NCBI GenBank assembly: GCA_049999765.1 | Contig: JBNGIQ010009409.1 | Span: forward strand, 10,945 to 59,102 | DNA from: Phaeoceros laevis | Taxonomy: Eukaryota > Anthocerotophyta > Anthocerotopsida > Notothyladales | Direction: 5' to 3' | Length of the DNA stretch: 48,158 nucleotides | Part shown: in pieces, positions 41,910 to 48,158 of the stretch | Position numbering within the stretch: position 1 is the stretch's first letter | Layout of the letters: each line of letters opens with the position of its first letter | Program-made: the position numbers and the translations under genes | Notes under the pieces: model-generated | Database searches by the model: none | What the model was told of the DNA's origin: nothing | The model's input: only the letters and a program-made list of their open reading frames with translations

Positions 41910-42994
41910 GGGAGATGAAAGTTGGCAAATGAAGCAGTCCCACCACCACCACCTGCCTGCTGTTGGTCACGGAAGTGTCATTATGCACGAACTTGAGGGT
42001 CAGTCGGCGGATTGATAAGTTCTTGAAAGTAGTTGAAAGTAGCCTTTCAAAATGGCCAACAGTGTAACTCTCCAAAAACTCCTCGACTTCATACTGTGGA
42101 AGGTTAGAGGCGAAGTTGGAGGTAGGCCTGTTGGATTCATGGAAGCGGGCAGTGTTGCTGGTGTGGCGAGCTGTGGGGGCCTGGAGAATGCCTGCTCCTG
42201 GGCATGGCCGAAGCGGGGGCTGCGGGCTGGTGGCTCGCTGCAACTGGGGTGGTTGGTGCGTAGAGGCGATATAAAGACGGGCTTCCATTTGTATGTAACG
42301 CCCTCCATCTCCTCCCTTGAAATCCCACTTTGCATGTATTACAGCCCTGTAGTAATTGACATGTATCTTACGAGCACCAGCTGGGATCAATGCAGATTCG
42401 ACAGATGTTTCAAGAGTCGTCAAAAGCTGCGTCCTGGTTGAAACGTTCAAAATGCACCTGCACAGATTTATGTCACAGCTCTCTACCTCTAGATGGCATA
42501 CCAAAAGGTGAATGCTCTCCAAATAGCTGTCTAGGACACACAGCAGCCTTTGTCCCGGAAGGTGAGGTGGTCATGAGGATTGAGTACTACACCCTCTTTA
42601 AGGTCCACAGCACACATTCGTCGTCAACAACTCGCACTTCCAAGCCTCTTATAGGGTTCAGACACGTGCCTCCATATACATTTCCTCCACGCCTATCCTG
42701 GTGTTCGTCTTTCAATGACATCCGTGCATTGCTCAAAATAACATAGCACTGTCCCTCCGATATTTATTTATGGTGCTTGCTGAGTAAAGAGTTGAAGGAC
42801 CACACTGTAGCAAATGATGGAAAAATTAGCAGGATGGTGCACTGTTCTTTAGTTGGGTGTTTCGGTCGTACCATTGAGATCACTGGAAGAAGAAGACATT
42901 TATTTCAGGTGTTTGGTTGGAGTGATCCTGCTGTCTACGATAAGGCACTGGACTGGTACTGTTGCAAAACCCTGCAATTGCTCCACCTACGATT
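41910..42994. other. Intergenic between tandem PPR genes
   Basis: The first ~340 nt are homologous to the 3' flank of PPR gene B (45697-46030), so the duplication includes downstream DNA (CACCTGCCTGCTGTTGGTCAC, ACTCCTCGACTTCAT blocks). A minus-strand frame of 236 codons (41812-42522) overlaps the PPR 3' end but has no ATG near its start and diverges from its counterpart, so I do not call it a gene. Confidence 0.55.
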
Positions 42995-43028
42995 CCGTTG
43001 GTGTTGTACTATTCCGCAACACCAACGG
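42995..43028. repeat. Hairpin abutting the start codon of PPR gene B
   Basis: A perfect 12-nt inverted repeat (CCGTTGGTGTTG at 42995-43006 and its complement at 43017-43028, loop 10 nt) ends one base before the ATG at 43030. PPR gene A and the 4-kb fragment lack it at the same place, so it is a small insertion or templated inversion specific to this copy. In the mRNA it could affect start-codon access. Confidence 0.8.
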
Positions 43029-43029
43029 G

Positions 43030-45696
43030 ATGCAACATCAGCGGTTTCGGACGCCAACAGCGGGGGGGAAGGCCCACACCCTGGAGCTGGAGCGGCGTTT
43101 GAATGTGCCTCGAAGACAATGGATTTACACAAGCCGCACATTCGTGCCCTGCAGTTGCTTAGTAGCCAAACTACACATACCGGAGAATAGCATTGAAGGA
43201 GAGCGGCAAGAGTTGTTGTGGAGGCAGTATTTCTTAGACTCCACATTGTGGTGGGACTGCAGGACGAACGAGAGTAGCGCGCGCTCTCCCGACTTCAGGC
43301 ACAAAGAGTCGAAGGAGCCCTTATGGCTGAACAACTTCTACAAGCCTGACTGGGTGGATGCAGAGATGGCTGTCTTGGACAAGCGGGTTGGACGGTCTGC
43401 TCTGCCTACATCCAACACCTTGATGCATCGTACTGCTGGCGCTCCGACGGCCCCAGAGTGCCAAGGGTACGCAACTGCTCAGGGGATGAACGAACTGTGT
43501 GCGAATGGGCAGTTAAGTCGAGCGTTTGCCGCTTTAAGTGACTTAGCGGATACACAATGTAGTGTATCCACTTCTCTCCTGTACAGATTTATCCGGAGAT
43601 GTGGGGCTGAGAAAAATGTGGTGTTGGGACGACGAATTGATGATCTGACTGTCAAACTTGGGTACGAAAAGAATACATTTTTGGGCAACCATCTCTTGCG
43701 CATGTATGCATGTCAAGGCCGGTTAGACGATGCGATGCAGGTGTTCAAAAGGGTGGCCAAACCTGATGTCTTCATGTGGTCCTCCATTATCTCTGCACAT
43801 GCTGAACATGGGAAGCCTGGTCAGGCCATTCAACTGTACCATAAGATGCGTAGATCAAATCTGGAGCCAGATAACTACATATTTGTCGCTGCCCTGCAAG
43901 CTTGTGCAAGAGCGCAAGATGTGGAATCTGGTAGGCAGGTGCACGCTGATGTGTTGGAGAGTCGCTTGCAGCATAACTCTTTTGTTTGCAACGGCCTGGT
44001 GGACATGTATGCAAAATGTGGGAAATTGGAAGATGCACGCAGGGTTTTTGACAGTATGCCCACAAGGGATGCAGTGACATGGAATGCCATGATCGCTGGG
44101 TATGCAAAGTGTGGCCAGTTGGAAGATGCACGCAAGCTGTTTGACAGTCTGGTCACAAGGGATGCAATAACATGGAATGCCATGATAAATGGGTATGCTG
44201 AGCATGGGCATGGTCCTGAGGCGCTCACACTGTATTCAAGGATGGAACAGGAAGGCCTGATTTTATCGAACAGTGTTACGTTGGCTTGCCTCCTGAAGGC
44301 TTGTACAAGTGCTGGTGCTCTACAGAAGGGCAGGCAACTGCACTCAGAGGTCGTGAAAAGAGGACTACTTGAAGGTGACAAAGTACTGGGCACTTGTCTG
44401 GTAAATATGTATGCAAAATGTGGCCAGTTGGAAGATGCACGCAAAGTTTTTGACAGTCTGGCCACAAGGGATGCGGTAACATGGACTGCTATGATAAATG
44501 GGTATGTTGAGCAAGGGCTTAGTCCCCAGGCGCTTACATTGTTCGCAACGATGAAGCAGGATGGCCTGATTTTAGCAAACAGTGTTATGTATGTTTGTCT
44601 CCTGAAGGCTTGTGCAAGTGCTGGTGCTCTACAACAGGGCAGGCAGCTGCATTCAGGGATTGTCAAAAGAGGACTACTTAAAGGTGACGTAGCCCTGGGC
44701 ACTTGTCTGGTAAATATGTATGCAAAATGTGGCCAGCTGGAAGATGCACGCAAAGTGTTTGACAGTCTGTCCACAAGGGATGCGGTAACATGGAATGCTA
44801 TGATAAATGGATATGGTACGAATGATGAAGGCCACAACGCTATAGCCTGTTTCGAAGAGATGATACTGGCTGGTGTTCAGCCTAATGACACCACATTTAC
44901 TTGCCTTCTCGTAGCATGCAGTCATGCGGGGCTGGTCAGTAAGGGTCGACAGTATTTTGATGCTATGGTGAAACAGCATGGCCTTACCCCGACAGCTGAG
45001 CATTATAATTGCATGGTTGATCTTCTTGGGCGGGCAGGCCATTTAGGTGACGCAGAGAAAGTGCAAAAATCAGCTGGGTACAAAAATGATGCTGTTGGCT
45101 TGATGTCGTTGCTGAATGCCTGCAAGAGTCATGGGGACATAGAGCGGGGAACACGATGCTTTGAAAGTCTTATTGAGCTGGATCCTCAGAGTGCCTCCGC
45201 ATATGTGCTCATGGCCAATATGTACGCAGATGCAGATAGGTGGGCGGATGTGGATAGAATCGAAAGGTTGAGAAAGTTGGCAGGAGCTAACAAGAAACCT
45301 GCAGAGGCAGGCATTGAGGTAAAGAAGCAGGTGCATACATTTGTTGTGGGGGATGAAAGGGATGACATCTCATGCAAGGTTCGGAGCACAAATGAACGTT
45401 TGAAGGTGGAAGGGGATCATGTTCCACACACCGAGCTGGTGTTGAAGCCAGTGTCTGAGAAAGAGAAGGAAGATGCATTGTGTGGGCATGCTGAGAAGCT
45501 AGCTTTGGCGTTTGGTCTGTTGAACACTCCCGATGGCACACCTCTGCTGGTAACGAAAAACCTGCGGATGTGCGGGGACTGCCACTCTTCCACTGAGATT
45601 ATGTCAAGGGTTGAAAAGAGGGACATCGTTGTAAGGGACGCATACCGTGTGCATCGATTCGAGGCAGGGTCCTGTAGCTGTAAGGGTCGACATTGA
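43030..45696 (+). CDS. PDF-PPR-DYW variant protein B (candidate U-to-C RNA editing factor)
   Basis: Intronless, 888 residues from ATG 43030. The frame is open upstream to 42853 but without another ATG. It is a tandem duplicate of protein A. The PDF-type motif at 60-118 is complete, including L98-W99 and KPDWV. The array has two 103-residue P-L-S triplets (309-nt units starting 44182 and 44491) where A has four; this accounts exactly for the 206-residue size difference. The C-terminal part has KKPAEAGIEV (K756-P-A), H820-A-E822, C848-x-x-C851 and a terminal CSCKGRH. Base-specifying residues differ from A: first S motif Thr/Asp here against Thr/Asn in A, second P motif Thr/Asn against Asn/Asp. 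A different RNA target is therefore expected. Expected location is mitochondrion or plastid. Confidence 0.88.
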   Translation: MQHQRFRTPTAGGKAHTLELERRLNVPRRQWIYTSRTFVPCSCLVAKLHIPENSIEGERQELLWRQYFLDSTLWWDCRTNESSARSPDFRHKESKEPLWLNNFYKPDWVDAEMAVLDKRVGRSALPTSNTLMHRTAGAPTAPECQGYATAQGMNELCANGQLSRAFAALSDLADTQCSVSTSLLYRFIRRCGAEKNVVLGRRIDDLTVKLGYEKNTFLGNHLLRMYACQGRLDDAMQVFKRVAKPDVFMWSSIISAHAEHGKPGQAIQLYHKMRRSNLEPDNYIFVAALQACARAQDVESGRQVHADVLESRLQHNSFVCNGLVDMYAKCGKLEDARRVFDSMPTRDAVTWNAMIAGYAKCGQLEDARKLFDSLVTRDAITWNAMINGYAEHGHGPEALTLYSRMEQEGLILSNSVTLACLLKACTSAGALQKGRQLHSEVVKRGLLEGDKVLGTCLVNMYAKCGQLEDARKVFDSLATRDAVTWTAMINGYVEQGLSPQALTLFATMKQDGLILANSVMYVCLLKACASAGALQQGRQLHSGIVKRGLLKGDVALGTCLVNMYAKCGQLEDARKVFDSLSTRDAVTWNAMINGYGTNDEGHNAIACFEEMILAGVQPNDTTFTCLLVACSHAGLVSKGRQYFDAMVKQHGLTPTAEHYNCMVDLLGRAGHLGDAEKVQKSAGYKNDAVGLMSLLNACKSHGDIERGTRCFESLIELDPQSASAYVLMANMYADADRWADVDRIERLRKLAGANKKPAEAGIEVKKQVHTFVVGDERDDISCKVRSTNERLKVEGDHVPHTELVLKPVSEKEKEDALCGHAEKLALAFGLLNTPDGTPLLVTKNLRMCGDCHSSTEIMSRVEKRDIVVRDAYRVHRFEAGSCSCKGRH

Positions 45697-46316
45697 GGGG
45701 GAAGGAAGATTAGCAACTGAAGCAGCTCCACCACCTGCCTGCTGTTGGTCACGCAAGTGTGTCATCCAGCAGAACTGGACGGTCAAATTACGGATCTGGT
45801 GCAGTGGGATTAGGATTGGTCCCTCACGAACATGGCTGACCGTGTTGACTGTACAAGAACTCCTCGACTTCATCATACTGTGTAGCGAGGACCGAGGCAA
45901 CGTTGGGGGTGGGCCCTGTTTCTGGATCCATGGGAGCGGGCAATGCTGCTGTGGCGTGCTGTGGCGGCATGGGGCATGTCTCTCCAAGGCATGTCGGCAG
46001 CGGGGCCTGGGGGCTGCTCGCTCGAGCAGTTGGTGCTTCGACGAGTCCGGGCTACCCGAACTCTGTTTTGAAACAGCTCAAGTTATAACAAATATCTGGC
46101 AGGCAACTCGCAGTCTCCCGAATGGGCAAATTTGGGAACAGAGGCCACTTTGCAATAGCACTATGGATAGCTGTTTCGTAACTTCCCTTCACAGAGCGTA
46201 CCGCCACCGCGTCCAGGTCTCGAACCTCACTCGCTGTTGAGTGGCTTGAGCTGGTAGCCTTAACGAGTGCGTCGGCTGGACCTAGGCGACCTCGTTGGGG
46301 AGCTTCTGAAGCAAGC
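45697..46316. other. Duplicated 3' flank of PPR B and F-box upstream region
   Basis: The stretch 45697-46030 is the counterpart of 41910-42250. After that comes unique sequence up to the ATG of the F-box gene, presumably including its promoter. No other gene is seen. Confidence 0.55.
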
Positions 46317-47654
46317 ATGGCGCACAGCATGCACAGAAAACTTGAAGAACCTTGTTTTCTGCTGAGTTGCCTGGAAGGTAGTTTTGATGGGAGATGCTCC
46401 CCAAGCCAGGAGATGCCGATATCTTTGTGGAACAAGCTGCCTCTGGAGCTGCTGGAAAGGATTGTTGACAGGTTGCCTTTACTGTCTCTAGTCCGGTTCC
46501 GTGGAGTAGCCAGGCGGTGGAGGTCTCATCTCTCAGCAGCCAATTTTAAGAAGAAAGGCATAGCTCTGCCCGTCTGTACGTTGCTGCACAAGCCTGCCTC
46601 AGGCGGCAGCGCTCTTTCGAGAGTTGGCAACACCGTCATCAAACTTGGCCTTTCTTTCCTTCCTGGTACATGGTAAGACTATGCATCCTTGCAACAATTA
46701 TCAGGCAAACATTATTATGCTGAGGACGGCCTTGTGTGCCTCAAGGCATACCAGGGTGGACACTGGAGGTTCTGCGTTTTCAACCCCATCTCAGGACAGT
46801 ACTAGCAGCTCCCTAAACGGTTCAGCAGGCAGGAAATCGAAGACCCTAACGAGGATTTGGTGGTCAGGTTCTGCAGAGACAGAACATCCGCTCCAAAAGA
46901 TTTCAGCTTTAGGGTATTGGTTGTATCGATAGTTGGTATCCATAGAGGTGGCGATGCCGCGAGCTTGTTCTCATCTGCAACAGGGACATGGAAAAGGCCG
47001 TGGAATCGGGAAAACGGGCACAATAATGCACTCTTCTTTACTCCATGGTACCAGTTCATTGTCTCCCAGAACATTGTTGTGGCGGGGTATGGACCGTGTG
47101 AGGACTCGTATTATGTCTACCAAGCCGGACTTCGTGGGGTGCAAAAGTTCACACTTGGCTTTCCAGACGACGGCCCAGGCCACATCTGGGGGTCGCTTAA
47201 GTCACTTAAGTTGCTGGAGGTCCTTGGTCAACTGTACTGGGTGGAAGATCACTGCCTGGGCGCACAACAAGACGATGAGGACGAAGAGCCTGAGGACGAA
47301 GACTTTCAGGAACGTGTCAATGATTTGGCTGTTAGGATTATCAAGGTGGACGGTGAGGCATGGAATGTACAGTCTGTCATGCCTCTGACTCTCGGGGGCA
47401 TAAGTCTGTTGGTGGAGGAGGATCTGGAAGAGGGCTTTAAGTACGCCGTTGCAGAGGCTGCTGTGGTGAAGGATGCAATTTGTTTGACTATTGAGGTGAG
47501 AAAGCGTGGACAATTTCCCAACCACAGCAACTACTTGTACTGCAACGTGGTGCTATACCACCCTGAGACCCAGACCTGGGAGCTTGTGGACTACAATATG
47601 CTCCCTGAAAGATATAGTGATCATCATAAGCTATTTGAGCCCAGGTTCTATTAG
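46317..47654 (+). pseudogene. F-box protein gene with two in-frame stops (or an intronised segment)
   Basis: From ATG 46317 the frame encodes an F-box: PISLWNKLPLELLERIVDRL then LVRFRGVARRWRSHL. F-box proteins are substrate receptors of SCF ubiquitin ligases. TAA at 46674 stops it after 119 codons, yet the same frame goes on with typical F-box-associated sequence (YYAEDGLVCLKAYQGGHWRF, VFNPISGQY), meets TAG at 46803, then continues QLPKRFSRQEIEDPNEDLVV and stays open to 47654. The region downstream of the second stop has about 280 codons, an acidic patch (DDEDEEPEDEDF) and no nearby ATG of its own. Either this is a young pseudogene, or the stops lie in an intron: GTAAGA at 46673 and TTCAG ending at 46825 would remove 153 nt, both stops, and keep frame. 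Confidence 0.75.
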
Positions 47655-47729
47655 AAGTTGTGACTTTTCCAATCAATCGATGTGATTGATTGGAAGCTTG
47701 CATAATGGTAGAACTCTATAGAGAATGTT

Positions 47730-48068
47730 TTATGTTGGTCGAAGGCACAACAATTGAGAAGCGTGCATGCATATGAAGTGGTTGGCCAGGAATGCGTTCG
47801 ACTCATAGCCACTCCTGACCGCCAGACTGTAAAGGCGGCTGCCAAGAACCAACTCCTTGTGTCCGATGCACCTCTTGAGGACATCATAGAAGACAGAGTT
47901 GTCGATGCAAGTTCCTCGCTGCACCAAGTGGTCCAAAGCGTCAACAGCCTCAGCAAGCCGTCCCCCCACATTGCCTATCTTTGGGGCTAAGCTGGCGTTA
48001 CTGTGAAACGAAGAAACCAGTTTGAGCTGTCCCTCTGAGACTCTTAGCCTGCCGAATCCTCTGATCAT
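47730..48068 (-). pseudogene. N-terminal piece of another PPR gene, truncated
   Basis: From ATG 48068 the minus strand encodes about 112 residues. After a short leader comes NVGGRLAEAVDALDHLVQRG, then VFYDVLKRCIGHKELVLGSR and LAVRSGYESNAFLANHFI. This matches the first L and S motifs of plant PLS-PPR proteins, and specifically the corresponding part of proteins A and B (LVLGxR, GYESNxFLxNH). After ANHFI the frame loses PPR character and stops; no later repeats occur in 47650-47730. There is no PDF block in front. It is probably a fragment left by truncation; sequence beyond the window edge could change the start only. Confidence 0.65.
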
Positions 48069-48158
48069 CAAATGCTTGTTGTCAACTGCGAGCTACACTT
48101 GGCACGACTCATTGCCAAAACTTCTGAAGACTTCTCAAACGTTGAAATTAGGGTCCTG

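Noticed and set aside
41812-42522. 236-codon minus-strand ORF overlapping the end of PPR gene A
   Set aside because: No ATG near its start, overlaps the DYW coding region in antisense, and its counterpart downstream of gene B is not conserved as a protein.
38900-45696. CRISPR-like array suggested by regularly spaced repeats
   Set aside because: The 309-nt periodicity is coding P-L-S repeat structure in a plant nuclear gene, with no short repeat/spacer pattern.
46673-46808. Shorter F-box intron ending at TACTAGCAG
   Set aside because: It would remove both stops but leave the downstream frame shifted; the acceptor at 46825 keeps frame.

Overview
The window is nuclear DNA of a land plant. Genes are split by short (about 85-115 nt) GT/AG introns. 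Plant families present include an LRR receptor kinase, a MATE transporter, a fimbrin fragment, DYW-type PPR proteins and F-box proteins. The two large PPR genes end in a variant DYW domain: a KPA-type PG box and a C-terminal G-R-x in place of D-Y-W. I associate this variant with U-to-C RNA editing lineages (hornworts, ferns, lycophytes other than Selaginella). That points to a seed-free plant, but I cannot choose among these groups from the sequence.

Layout. 0-5 kb: an intact LRR receptor-like kinase (minus strand), then a partial duplicate of its promoter and 5' end that runs into a short PPR-derived ORF. 5-7 kb: an LRR-like fragment and a broken aldo-keto reductase gene. 10-19 kb is the housekeeping core: a four-exon eEF1A lysine methyltransferase (EFM5/EEF1AKMT1 type), a six-exon plant protein of unknown function, and a nine-exon UTP14, for all of which I could rebuild frame-consistent exons. 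19-24 kb: a duplicated block carrying two small secreted cysteine-rich proteins, a diverged third relative in opposite orientation, and a fimbrin N-terminal fragment. 24-35 kb is repeat-rich: two 5S rRNA-like sequences, a frameshifted MATE gene, GC-rich low-complexity DNA, a coiled-coil ORF and two near-perfect foldback hairpins. 35.8-36.6 kb: an unrecognised ORF. 38.6-45.7 kb: two tandem intronless PPR-DYW genes. 46.3-48.1 kb: an F-box gene with two in-frame stops and a truncated PPR gene.

The main discovery candidate is the architecture of the tandem PPR genes. Each has, near its N-terminus, a block that matches the PDF motif of plant organellar single-stranded DNA-binding (OSB) proteins, then PLS-type PPR repeats, then the KPA/G-R-x DYW variant. 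The copies encode 1094 and 888 residues. The 206-residue difference equals exactly two 103-residue (309-nt) PLS units, so the RNA-recognition array appears to be growing or shrinking by whole triplets. A third locus at 4 kb keeps the PDF block but has lost nearly all the PPR array. Together these look like a small, recently active family of candidate organelle RNA-editing factors with a nucleic-acid-binding N-terminal module, mixed with their debris.

Exon borders come from reading frames, GT/AG sites and family resemblance only; no transcript or database evidence was available.
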